Source: a virus. Taken from it: DNA of 32,299 nucleotides. Position 1 is the first letter of the stretch. Each line of letters begins with the position of its first letter. Below the pieces are notes generated by a model. The model saw only the letters and a list, made by a program, of their open reading frames with translations, was not told where the DNA came from and ran no database searches. The position numbers and the translations under genes were made by a program. The DNA lies in the IMG/VR virus record IMGVR_UViG_3300025594_000032, positions 1 to 32,299 of that record. The stretch is one strand, 5' to 3'. This document shows positions 13,029 to 20,887 of the stretch, one piece after another.

Positions 13029-14291
13029 TTAAATTGCCGCGCCTTGTGACGGTAGCAAAATGCCGCATCGAAGCGGGTCAACAACATTAGGCTTGCACCA
13101 TGTAGACAAACGATAATTGACTTGACCAGTTAGGGCAGAACCCTGCTTGATAAAGGCAACCTGAATGCCTGACTCTGTTGTGTAAGTGCTTAATACAACA
13201 CCGGCAGAACCATCCAACGCTGACCAGTTAAGGTCTGATACATACAACTTGATCGCGTCCTTAGTGGTGAACACTGTAGGAGTAGAAGCCGCTGTATTAA
13301 TCGGACTAATAACTGCCGCATTTGCAGGCTTTGCAGATACGTTTTGATACGCGCCACTCGCTACAATCGCAGGAGCAATAGTTACCGAAGTAGTGCCGCC
13401 GCCAGAGATAACTCGGAACGTCATAAGCTCTCCAGTATCTTCTTTAGACTGCAAGTTGATACGATTAACGCCAGCGATTGTAAAAGCATCGCCGTTAGTC
13501 AATGAGCCACTTGTGTTAGTCACTACAAGAACTTGTGAGCGAATGTCATCAGAGCTAGGCAATGATAGAGTCGTATCAGAGTTATACCCTTTAGGGTCTA
13601 CGTCTTGGTCTGCACCATTAACCACCACAGTAGTAACCGCATCAGCACCAATCTGCTTCAAAGCATTGGTTTTGAATACGCGGAAATCACCGATAGAAGG
13701 TAATTCACCAGTCGCGTAAGTCATGTGGTCACGACTGTTATCAGTCGCTCGCATACCTAGCTGATTAGCAAGACCTAGCGAAGTGCGAGGAGCCATATAC
13801 ATGAATCGATCAGTGCCGGTAGCACCAACCTCATCAAGCATTGCACCCGCTTTCGCAAAGTGATCGTAGTCAGTTAATGCAGTAGTTTCTGCGCCAACCA
13901 AAGAACCCCAATCAACTACCTTATCCGCAATCTCTTTAGAGATATCAGACTGCAGCTTGCGAACCGCAGCGTCTACGTTATCAGTAACACGACGCGCAAC
14001 TAGCGACTCGTTAACAGATAGCGCGAATGTGCCGTTTTTAATGTCACCCTCAGCAAGTGAGATAGGTACAGAAATGTCTGCAACATCATCAATGCTTGAA
14101 GTAACGTCTAAGCCTGTACTCGTACTAATTTGATTAGAGTAAGGTACACGCATGGTTTGCCCAGCAAGTGCAGAAGCACCTGAATCTGGTTTGAAAATAT
14201 CGGCATTAGTAGCCATGATATTGTTGTTTTCGAACGCCTCACACGCATGTTCCCATGCAATTTGTTCAACACTGGTTAAAGAATTACCCAT
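13029..14291 (-). CDS. Major capsid protein, P22 coat-like (420 aa)
   Basis: Lies between scaffold and gp4-type genes as in P22 and has nearly the same length (P22 gp5, 430 aa). The N-terminal segment TMRVPYSNQISTSTGLDVTSS, the long helix DNVDAAVRKLQSDISKEIADKV and WGSLVG follow the HK97-fold pattern of P22-type coats. So does the block FAKAGAMLDEVGATGTDRFMYM, with its SLGLANQLG continuation. The middle (about 215-310) is beta-rich and may be the telokin-like insertion domain of P22 coat. The ATG at 14291 is preceded by AAGGTGAATT, a reasonable ribosome site. Confidence 0.85.
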   Translation of the reverse strand: MGNSLTSVEQIAWEHACEAFENNNIMATNADIFKPDSGASALAGQTMRVPYSNQISTSTGLDVTSSIDDVADISVPISLAEGDIKNGTFALSVNESLVARRVTDNVDAAVRKLQSDISKEIADKVVDWGSLVGAETTALTDYDHFAKAGAMLDEVGATGTDRFMYMAPRTSLGLANQLGMRATDNSRDHMTYATGELPSIGDFRVFKTNALKQIGADAVTTVVVNGADQDVDPKGYNSDTTLSLPSSDDIRSQVLVVTNTSGSLTNGDAFTIAGVNRINLQSKEDTGELMTFRVISGGGTTSVTIAPAIVASGAYQNVSAKPANAAVISPINTAASTPTVFTTKDAIKLYVSDLNWSALDGSAGVVLSTYTTESGIQVAFIKQGSALTGQVNYRLSTWCKPNVVDPLRCGILLPSQGAAI

Positions 14292-14307
14292 TTAAATTCA
14301 CCTTGAA

Positions 14308-15171
14308 TTATGCTTCCAGTTCCCGCTTTTTGGTCATAAATTCGTTCATTGTGATTTTGCCTGCTCTGCATTGATCGCGTAGTTTCTCAACTTTCGCCGC
14401 CGCATTTGCTACACCACTCAGCCCGCCTTTAATCGCTTCATCAGGTTCTGGTATTTGTTTAGTTTCTAGTTTTTTGTCTAAAGAATCAGCGTACCTAATT
14501 AGCTTTTGAAAACCCCGAATAGGGTCTGCTTTAATGCTTTTCTGCATGTCTGCGGCCTTTTCTAAATCACCGCCTAACGAATAAATCACATGCTCTGCAT
14601 TATCAAAATAGCCAATTACTACGGTATAAAGCTCGTCATCAATTTCGCCCCTGACCTTTTCTTCAACTTCTAAAAAGTCATCAGCATTTAAAGACTCTGC
14701 CCGCTCATAATATGAGTCGATAGATTCCTGCTGTTGTTGTTGGGCAATCTTGACGTTCTCTTGCTGCTCAATACTTTGAAACTTGTTATCAATTAGCTTT
14801 TGAGACTCCTCAGTCGCCCGCTTAACCAGGTTAGACTCATACTTATCCATCGCGGATTCATAGCCGTCTGGGTCATCGTAATAGTCATCTGCTTTAGGTC
14901 GCGTAACGCTCTCAGGTGCTATAGGTGATGCCGAAAGTTTATAAAGCTCTTGCTGTTGCTTAAGTGCTTGTATCTCTCTCTGGCTCTCCTCTAGCTGTCT
15001 CTGTGCTTCTTGTTTCTCCTTCTTAGTTTGAACAAACTTTGCCAACGGTACTCGCTGGTTATCAGGTTTCTTTTCTGCGCCCTCATCAATCTCTTGACTT
15101 GGTTCGACTTCGATTGCTTCCTGATCTTGTGGACGTGCTTCTACCTCAGATAAATTCTGATCTTCTGACAT
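14308..15171 (-). CDS. Scaffolding protein (287 aa)
   Basis: Highly charged helical protein immediately upstream of the coat gene, matching P22 gp8 (303 aa) in place and size. The N-terminal 50 residues are acidic (QEAIEVEPSQEIDEGAEKK). A coiled coil follows (KEKQEAQRQLEESQREIQAL), then more acidic helices. A basic C-terminal helix-turn-helix (KLRDQCRAGKITMNEFMTKKR) is the type of element that binds coat protein in P22. There are no cysteines in the coiled part and no membrane segment. It is expected to be lost from the shell on packaging. Confidence 0.8.
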   Translation of the reverse strand: MSEDQNLSEVEARPQDQEAIEVEPSQEIDEGAEKKPDNQRVPLAKFVQTKKEKQEAQRQLEESQREIQALKQQQELYKLSASPIAPESVTRPKADDYYDDPDGYESAMDKYESNLVKRATEESQKLIDNKFQSIEQQENVKIAQQQQQESIDSYYERAESLNADDFLEVEEKVRGEIDDELYTVVIGYFDNAEHVIYSLGGDLEKAADMQKSIKADPIRGFQKLIRYADSLDKKLETKQIPEPDEAIKGGLSGVANAAAKVEKLRDQCRAGKITMNEFMTKKRELEA

Positions 15172-15257
15172 TTTTTTCCTCTTGTTTTTGAGTAATCCGC
15201 ATTAGTCTGAATGCGTACAGAGTGAATCCGCGAAGGCTGTCGCGTACAGTGAGTTAT

Positions 15258-17252
15258 TTAACCGCTAACCACACGTTTTGCTTCCTCAGCCTTGATATAA
15301 GAATCAATCTTAATCTCCTCTGCCTCAGCCGCTTTCTTAGCTGCACTAGCAATCTTATCTGCCGTGCTTGCTTCATTCATTTGCGCTTTCGTTTCTTGCT
15401 CTTTAGCCATGCTTTGTAATAGCAGGGTATTAGCATCCACGCCTTGATTCTGTTGAGCTTGCGCCATGCCTTGCAAGAACTGTTGTTCTTCTTCGTTTTC
15501 AGGCTTAACAACGCCTTGAGCTAATAGCTCACGCCTTAACGCCGCCTTCGCATCTTCTGGTATTCCATCCTTTTGGAGTATCAACAAGCGAACCGCAATA
15601 GAGCGATAAGGGTCATCTGGGGCCATTAAACCAACGATGTCCTTTAGAGCTTCAAAGGTTTCTTCTTGTGCTGTCGCGTAGTCCGGTGATGTTCCAACCG
15701 ATACCTCAAAACTACCTTTAGCTAAATCATTCATTCGCACAAACTGGCCGTTAAAACCAGCGTCAGAATTTAATGCAACCATCTCAGGTGCGCCTTGCTC
15801 GTTGATAATCCGCATCTTACGATTAGGTGTAGCTGAGTAAACTTCACGGGCCATTGATTGATACACAATGCCTACACGCTTTAAGAACTTATCAATATTG
15901 TCGTAAAGAAAATCAATGTTCATATCAGCACGTTTAAGCGCCGCATTAATCGCCTTACCACTTGCATTAGGGTCGATGGTGTCCTGTGGTGCGCCGCCTA
16001 AGCCTTGTAACAAGCTCTCGCGGGTCATCTGCACTAAGTTACCCAAAGCAGGGCTAACATTAGTACCAGGCAGCTTATCAACCGCGCCTAACGCCATTGG
16101 ATTGCCTGAAGCATCCCTTACAGCGTCCAAAAGTAAATAAGGCTGCTGATGCCAGTTCTTAGACCATTGCGCCCGAATAGAAGGGTTTGCCACCTGTTCA
16201 GGATTTAGTATTAGTTTGTCATCGCTTGCGTGAGCCGCACTCTCAGCCGCTAGACCAAACGACATATTCATTAGTCTTTGCGCGTCCATCTTCTCGCGCA
16301 CAATGCCTTGATAGAACTCTGAACCATCGACAATAGACCGAATGCCATACAACGGAACTACAGGTAAATGCCTGCCCACTATCTGGCGTGAATCTTCTAG
16401 AATCTCTGAACCTGAAAATACAGTACGCATGATTCGATCTTTAACAATCTTGCGCTTACGCAGATACTTGTAACCAAGCATTTCCAGTTCATCTTTATAC
16501 GCATCCGTTAAATCCGCTTCTTTAGCGTGAAATATCGCATCTTCTACCCGCTCAGGATTGTGGTAGGTGTGCAACATTATCTGCTCACTCTCTACGTGAT
16601 ACCGAACCGCTACATACACAATGTCAGCCGTTCTCAAGAACCAGCTAAACGTGCTTCTGTCGTTAGGCTTGAACGTGCTAGGTGAGGCGTTAGGGTATAG
16701 CTTCTCGAAAGCATCACGGCTATGCGCTGATAGCATGGTCACATGCCTAGCGTCTGATTTATCCGCTCGTCTTGCCGAAGCATCCCAGACAACCATTGAA
16801 TAGGCGTTAGGTATCTCAGTAAATACAATATTCTGCGCTGTATTGTCTGGGTCGCCTTCGTCCTCATATTCCGTGTTGAGAAGTATCGCACCGTAGCCAC
16901 AACGGAGCATTTCATCAACTGCCGTGTCTATGCTGTCCTGACCGCCTGAGCGCTCCATATCGCGCCTAAATACGCCATCTAATAGAGTAGCTTGCTTTTC
17001 GTCTGTCGCTTCGTCAGCAGGCGAGAAATTAACGATTCTACGGTTAGCTCTCCATCTTGAAATTGCTCGCCTAACGTAATCAGAAACGTGATTTAACTCT
17101 GGCTTGGCTCTGTTCTCATAAGAATCTTCAAGCCACCCTTCCCACTGACCACCCGACACCGAACAGAATCTAAACTCCTCGTTCGCCATGTCGCGCACAT
17201 CTTCCGAAGCCGCTAAATCGTCTACGAATTGTTTTTTATATTGTTCTAACAT
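15258..17252 (-). CDS. Portal protein, P22-like (664 aa)
   Basis: Directly after the large terminase, as in P22 gp1 (725 aa). Portal-family features include the N-terminal block GGQWEGWLEDSYENRAKPELNHVSDYVRRAISRWRAN, the AILLNTEYEDEGD strand, the wing region around RIMRTVFSGSEIL, and the stem/crown helices with LGGAPQDTIDPNASGKAINAALKRAD (about 430-455). The C-terminal 80 residues are Gln/Ala/Glu-rich and helical (TADKIASAAKKAAEAEEIKID), consistent with a short barrel. Twelve copies are expected at one capsid vertex, binding terminase during packaging and gp4 afterwards. Confidence 0.85.
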   Translation of the reverse strand: MLEQYKKQFVDDLAASEDVRDMANEEFRFCSVSGGQWEGWLEDSYENRAKPELNHVSDYVRRAISRWRANRRIVNFSPADEATDEKQATLLDGVFRRDMERSGGQDSIDTAVDEMLRCGYGAILLNTEYEDEGDPDNTAQNIVFTEIPNAYSMVVWDASARRADKSDARHVTMLSAHSRDAFEKLYPNASPSTFKPNDRSTFSWFLRTADIVYVAVRYHVESEQIMLHTYHNPERVEDAIFHAKEADLTDAYKDELEMLGYKYLRKRKIVKDRIMRTVFSGSEILEDSRQIVGRHLPVVPLYGIRSIVDGSEFYQGIVREKMDAQRLMNMSFGLAAESAAHASDDKLILNPEQVANPSIRAQWSKNWHQQPYLLLDAVRDASGNPMALGAVDKLPGTNVSPALGNLVQMTRESLLQGLGGAPQDTIDPNASGKAINAALKRADMNIDFLYDNIDKFLKRVGIVYQSMAREVYSATPNRKMRIINEQGAPEMVALNSDAGFNGQFVRMNDLAKGSFEVSVGTSPDYATAQEETFEALKDIVGLMAPDDPYRSIAVRLLILQKDGIPEDAKAALRRELLAQGVVKPENEEEQQFLQGMAQAQQNQGVDANTLLLQSMAKEQETKAQMNEASTADKIASAAKKAAEAEEIKIDSYIKAEEAKRVVSG

Positions 17253-18568
17253 CAGAATGCTGAGTACCCTTGTGGTATTACTACGTCAATTTGTTTTACT
17301 GGTGGCCTAACCATTGCATCAAACAGCTCTGTAAAGCCCCAGATGGCTGCGTCTGCTCTATCCGGTGACTTAACGCCTTGATAGCCCTCACGACTAAACG
17401 CTAATAACTGATCCTCTAATTCTGGAAAATAGCCAACGTGATGAATCTTGCCCTGCTCATACAAAGCCGCTATTGGCTCTGCGCGAATGTGCTTACCCCT
17501 TGAGGCTCTCACTTCCTTATAATTAATATTAGGCTTGGCTGTCCTTACTACATGCTCAACCATTCCGCCGCCGTAATTAGATTCACCAATTACCGCATCT
17601 GCCTGATGCCTGTCGTATGCACTACCAACAACCTTGCCCCACTCGTTAGGGCTATGCCTTCCTGATAAGTCCTCGATTAAGTAGCCATGGCCATCAACAC
17701 CTAAACCAACGACAACAATCCCAACCTCATCGCTGCGCGTGTCCTGATCGCCGCTACACCCGCTAGGGTCTACTGCCACCACTACGCGCTTAAAGTCTGG
17801 TATAGCGTCTTGTATGCGCCCCAGCAGCCTAGAACCAAGTAAGAAGTCATCACGCCATAGAGCGTTTTCGTCATCGTCTGCAAACTCGCCGTATAAGAAG
17901 CGTTTGCGTGACCGTTCTGGCAGACTCCGCAAAGTCTCTAGATAATCCTCATCAATGTTCTGCTTGTTATCTTCTGGGTTAATCCGAAAATAAGCATAGT
18001 CATCTTGGTTTAGTAAGTTGTTAGACTCAACATCAACCTTTGCAACAAACGTTCTATATGTCCAATGCCGCTTTGATGGTGGGTTAAAGTCGAAATAAAA
18101 CTTATTCTTTAAGCTAGTCTTTTGAGCTAATCGCGTCTTACTCAATATGTAAGATGCGTATGGTATCTGACTGCACTCGTTGTAGTAGATCGTGGCAAAT
18201 TCCATGCCTAGAATTTTCTCTGATCGCTCCTTATCATCTAAGCCAGCGAACCAAATCTCACTACCGTTAGGCAATGTTAGAAACCAATCTTGCTTGTCTA
18301 GTCTGCAACGCTCCCATAAACCAGGGTATGCGCATTTGATAACCTTTGGCAGCGTATCGAGTACGACAGAAGCCTTAACAGCGTTAAACCTGAATCTAAA
18401 CACTACATGACGACTGCCCGCCGCCTTTAATGCCCTTGTGACAATCGCTAGAACAATTAGAAACGTCTTGCCGGAACGTGAACCGCCACCAATAGCTATG
18501 TGCTTTGCAGGGCTTATCAGTACATCAAGCGCCTCGTCTTGCTTATCAGTGAGACTAAACTTTGGCAA
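17252..18568 (-). CDS. Terminase large subunit (438 aa)
   Basis: ATP-driven DNA packaging motor and nuclease. Walker A is GGGSRSGKT (27-35). Walker B ends at E131 in ATIYYNECSQ, where the acidic residue follows an Asn. The RNase H-like nuclease domain begins VVVAVDPSG with D267, and D406 in DRADAAIW is the last metal ligand. FYFDFNPP and the block around RKRFLYGEFADD are typical of the PBSX/Terminase_3-6 group. The start is TTG at 18568, 14 bases inside the small terminase gene. No ATG gives the conserved N-terminus. Confidence 0.9.
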   Translation of the reverse strand: MPKFSLTDKQDEALDVLISPAKHIAIGGGSRSGKTFLIVLAIVTRALKAAGSRHVVFRFRFNAVKASVVLDTLPKVIKCAYPGLWERCRLDKQDWFLTLPNGSEIWFAGLDDKERSEKILGMEFATIYYNECSQIPYASYILSKTRLAQKTSLKNKFYFDFNPPSKRHWTYRTFVAKVDVESNNLLNQDDYAYFRINPEDNKQNIDEDYLETLRSLPERSRKRFLYGEFADDDENALWRDDFLLGSRLLGRIQDAIPDFKRVVVAVDPSGCSGDQDTRSDEVGIVVVGLGVDGHGYLIEDLSGRHSPNEWGKVVGSAYDRHQADAVIGESNYGGGMVEHVVRTAKPNINYKEVRASRGKHIRAEPIAALYEQGKIHHVGYFPELEDQLLAFSREGYQGVKSPDRADAAIWGFTELFDAMVRPPVKQIDVVIPQGYSAF

Positions 18569-18911
18569 CCTTGCCGCCTATCTGCAAAACCAAGTCACCC
18601 TCTTGCTTTACGTCTTGCTTGTCGTGCATTCCATGATTAGCCAGAACTAGCTTTGCAATGGTCGCGTTAAAGTCACCCTTGAGGCCGTTGTTTAGCGTTA
18701 CATTCTTCTGCTTTGACTCAATCCGCGCTAACGTGTCCGATAATTGCTCGTAAGCATCGCCCCATAAGTAAATAGTTGATCGACTAACGTCTAAATATTC
18801 AGACAGCCCCTCTACGCTTGGTATCACATCACCGCAGTCTTGATAGCAAAAAAGATATGAGTCAGCCTTAGCCTGCATATCCTTATTGTACTTTGTCGGT
18901 CTACCCGCCAT
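18555..18911 (-). CDS. Terminase small subunit, P22 gp3-like (118 aa)
   Basis: Begins MAGRPTKYNKDMQAKADSYL, continues with GDVIPSVEGLSEYLDVSRSTIYLWG and then FNATIAKLVLANHGMHD. This is the pattern of the GP3_package/terminase small subunit family: a DNA-binding HTH (residues 32-55) followed by an oligomerisation region. It recognises the packaging site and recruits the large subunit. P22 gp3 is 162 residues, so the C-terminal part is shorter. The pac site in P22 lies within gene 3; I cannot identify one here. It starts in a TAATG overlap with the upstream gene. Confidence 0.85.
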   Translation of the reverse strand: MAGRPTKYNKDMQAKADSYLFCYQDCGDVIPSVEGLSEYLDVSRSTIYLWGDAYEQLSDTLARIESKQKNVTLNNGLKGDFNATIAKLVLANHGMHDKQDVKQEGDLVLQIGGKVAKV

Positions 18912-19105
18912 TAGTCACCCATTGCCAAGCTAATAAACTCTAGCTCATACTCTGCTTTGATTATCGAAAGTGCGCCACATACGTCTATGTATGTAACTTG
19001 CCCCTCCATTTCTTCTAGTAATCCACCAACCGCTTCCGCTATGCCCTGAACAGGTCTCGTTTGTGTTCTGTTCTCGCTTTGCTTGAGTTTTACTATTTCA
19101 GCCAT
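18911..19105 (-). CDS. First late gene, small protein of unknown function (64 aa)
   Basis: First gene after the late promoter and leader. The product has a basic, Gln-rich N-terminus (MAEIVKLKQSENRTQTRPVQG) and an acidic helical rest (GIAEAVGGLLEEMEG, then CGALSIIKAEYELEFISLAMG). No family is recognised. Being upstream of and coupled to the small terminase, it may be a packaging accessory factor. Confidence 0.55.
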   Translation of the reverse strand: MAEIVKLKQSENRTQTRPVQGIAEAVGGLLEEMEGQVTYIDVCGALSIIKAEYELEFISLAMGD

Positions 19106-19115
19106 AATGTAAATT

Positions 19116-19176
19116 ACCCGCCCAATATCGTAAGTGGTAGCTTTTCCAGCCCCTGATAGGTGATGTTGTGGCGGGT
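19116..19176 (-). promoter_or_regulatory. Long-range inverted repeat in the late leader
   Basis: ACCCGCC (19116-19122) and GGCGGGT (19170-19176) are complementary over 7 bp with a 47-base loop. In the leftward RNA the second arm is the G-rich stretch 11 bases before the first late ATG (19105), the best ribosome-site candidate there. Pairing could therefore limit translation of the first late gene. Confidence 0.35.
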
Positions 19177-19198
19177 TTATTCTGTATCCCGATATGGA

Positions 19199-19235
19199 AT
19201 AAAAAAAGCCCCACCAAAATTAATGAGTGAGGCTT
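19199..19235 (-). terminator. Late-leader terminator (tR'-like)
   Basis: On the minus strand AAGCCTCAC (19235-19227) pairs with GTGGGGCTT (19214-19206) with one G-U pair, then runs into a T tract. It stands about 30 bases downstream of the predicted start of the late transcript and well before the first late gene, so late genes are silent unless polymerase is modified. Confidence 0.8.
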
Positions 19236-19247
19236 ATTGTGTTCTGT

Positions 19248-19302
19248 GGGCGCAATACTCAACCCTAGCGCCCTTTATACACTGGATGGACATACAGTTC
19301 AA
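19248..19302 (-). promoter_or_regulatory. Late promoter (pR'-like) with start-site hairpin
   Basis: Minus-strand -35 TTGAAC (19302-19297), 17-bp spacer, -10 TATAAA (19279-19274): the best sigma-70 promoter in the window. The expected start is near 19267. The first bases transcribed lie in an inverted repeat GGGCGC/GCGCCC (19273-19268 and 19253-19248). It lies between the Q-like gene and the leader terminator, as in lambda, and would give a terminated leader RNA of about 70 bases. Confidence 0.7.
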
Positions 19303-19335
19303 GCATTATTTACAAATAAATGCAAGTTTTTTTGA

Positions 19336-19794
19336 TCATATCCCGCCCCTCGCTATAAACTCATCTTGAGCCTTCGCTAATTGCCTGTCATACGTCCGAC
19401 GACATACACCGCACGCCTCTATGTATTTAGCCATTATTCTGGCTTTGTAGTGCCGGTCTGTCTCGCTATCATTCTGCCTTAGCTTGCCATACAAGACGCT
19501 CATTGAGTCCATGCGGCTTATGTAATGCCTAAGTATAAATTGGTAGTTAAACGGTTTTAGAGATGCAATAACGCCTGTAATTCGATTACCATCATCCTCC
19601 GCAAAGCTGAACCCGCTACGTTTGGACGGTGCGCCATGTGGTGAGCCTGTTAGTTTCTTGATCTCTAGCAAGTCCGACCGCCTGTATTGCCTGGCCCACG
19701 CCTTAAGCGTTGCGTCTGCCCTCTTAGATAATCTTTGACCTTTGCCGCGCACAATTACATTAGGCTGTATCTCTGCTTCGATTGTCTTACCCAT
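19336..19794 (-). CDS. Probable late-gene antiterminator, Q-like (152 aa)
   Basis: Last early gene, directly before the late promoter and its leader terminator, which is exactly where lambdoid Q genes stand. The sequence is basic (VIVRGKGQRLSKRADATLKAWARQYRRSD). It ends with a region resembling a sigma/ArpU-type DNA-binding tail (DRHYKARIMAKYIEACGVCRRTYDRQLAKAQDEF). I recognise no signature that separates Q families, so the call rests mainly on position and on the promoter-terminator pair it would act on. A RinA/ArpU-type activator is the alternative. Confidence 0.6.
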   Translation of the reverse strand: MGKTIEAEIQPNVIVRGKGQRLSKRADATLKAWARQYRRSDLLEIKKLTGSPHGAPSKRSGFSFAEDDGNRITGVIASLKPFNYQFILRHYISRMDSMSVLYGKLRQNDSETDRHYKARIMAKYIEACGVCRRTYDRQLAKAQDEFIARGGI

Positions 19795-20324
19795 TACTCA
19801 CCCCCTGAAACATCGGCCAAATGATCGGCCAAATGGGTCACTTCCCTGCCTAAGACCTTATTGAGTAGCCCTCCAGAAAATACGTCAGGGCTAAGATCAA
19901 ACCATTCGCCACCAACTCTAAAATCAGAAAAAAACGTGTGCGCCCTTCTTTCTTTGCCCCAAGCGTTGTTTTTATTTGCCCCAACATCAACAAAATCAAC
20001 CACCCTTAGCTTTCGCGGCGTTGCTGTCTGTAGCTGGCTTAATCGTTTTTTAACATCCTTGCTAATGCCTATCTTCACCCGCTTTTCGTCTGTTATCGAA
20101 TAGACAAAAAACCTTGGCTTTCTTGTTGAAAATTTAGCCTTCTTTTTTTCACTCAATTGAGTTACTAAGACTCTCTGCTTGTCCGTTAAGTATCCGTGAG
20201 TCCTGTAAAACTTAAGCAGGCTTTTTGCGATTGGCTTGCATTCATCATCACTTCTCGAAAGATTGGCCAAGCACTTTAATCTAGCTTTAAATGTGTCGTT
20301 TCCTTGATATTCTCGCTCTTTCAT
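19794..20324 (-). CDS. T5orf172/MUG113-type GIY-YIG superfamily protein (176 aa)
   Basis: The domain at about residues 70-145 reads FFVYSITDEKRVKIGISKDVKKRLSQLQTATPRKL, later GKERRAHTFFSDFRVGGEWFDL. These are the landmarks of the T5orf172 (GIY-YIG-like) family: a strand replacing GIY, KIGIS, a helix with RL..LQ..TP, E..H..F and GEWF. GIY-YIG enzymes cut DNA, but many T5orf172 proteins are uncharacterised. The first 60 residues are a separate basic helical part with a zinc-free CLANLSRSDDEC. Near the C-terminus HLAD is duplicated by a perfect 12-bp tandem repeat (19812-19835). It sits in the nin-like stretch. Confidence 0.7.
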   Translation of the reverse strand: MKEREYQGNDTFKARLKCLANLSRSDDECKPIAKSLLKFYRTHGYLTDKQRVLVTQLSEKKKAKFSTRKPRFFVYSITDEKRVKIGISKDVKKRLSQLQTATPRKLRVVDFVDVGANKNNAWGKERRAHTFFSDFRVGGEWFDLSPDVFSGGLLNKVLGREVTHLADHLADVSGGE

Positions 20325-20887
20325 AACTCTACCTCTCTAGTTAGTCGCGCGTAATGCTTCCGAATCTGCTCTAAGTCCTCGATTGTGTAATGTTTCGCTT
20401 CATGGTGTCCTTCTAGCCACTCCAGCCGATCTTGACCGTATCTCGCTACTATCCCCTTCGCGTACTCTTTAGGCATCCCGCCCTTGAATCCGTTGCAATC
20501 TCGGCATTGTCCGTTTACGTTTTTAGGCTCGAATCTCAATTCAGGGCTAGAGCCTACAGATTTATAGTGTCCGGCATCGAAAACACCGCCCAACCCTGAG
20601 CCGCCCATCATGTGCGCGTGTTTGCCACATGAGATACAGCCTAGCCCCTTGTCGCGCTCTCGTATGTAACGATTGAATACAACTTGAGTCACTTTAAGCC
20701 AGTGCTGTAAACCTTTGGCCTTTGCCTTATTTGTGCGCTTACGCTCTGCTCTAATCTTGCTTAGTGTCTTTGCTACTTCCTTGATTCCATCAGGGCTTTG
20801 TAGGTATATGCCGCGGCACTTGTAACTACAGGTTTTCTGGAACTTGTCGCCGTTAATCTGGTTGCAGACCTTGCATCGTATGGTCAT
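20321..20887 (-). CDS. NinG/Rap recombination protein (188 aa)
   Basis: Starts with a zinc finger-like CKVCNQINGDKFQKTCSYKC and has the NinG core: LKVTQVVFNRYIRERDKGLGCISCGK, then FDAGHYKSVGSSPELRFEPKNVNGQCRDCNGF. The C-terminus is a charged helix (YTIEDLEQIRKHYARL). Lambda NinG (Rap) is a Holliday-junction and branched-DNA nuclease with an HNH-like core, helping phage recombination. Length (lambda 204) and position among nin genes agree. It overlaps the methyltransferase gene as ATGA. Confidence 0.85.
   Translation of the reverse strand: MTIRCKVCNQINGDKFQKTCSYKCRGIYLQSPDGIKEVAKTLSKIRAERKRTNKAKAKGLQHWLKVTQVVFNRYIRERDKGLGCISCGKHAHMMGGSGLGGVFDAGHYKSVGSSPELRFEPKNVNGQCRDCNGFKGGMPKEYAKGIVARYGQDRLEWLEGHHEAKHYTIEDLEQIRKHYARLTREVEL

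Noticed and set aside
12982-13068. Longer N-terminus for the 68-residue gene after the coat gene
   Set aside because: It would read through the terminator hairpin and into the coat gene.
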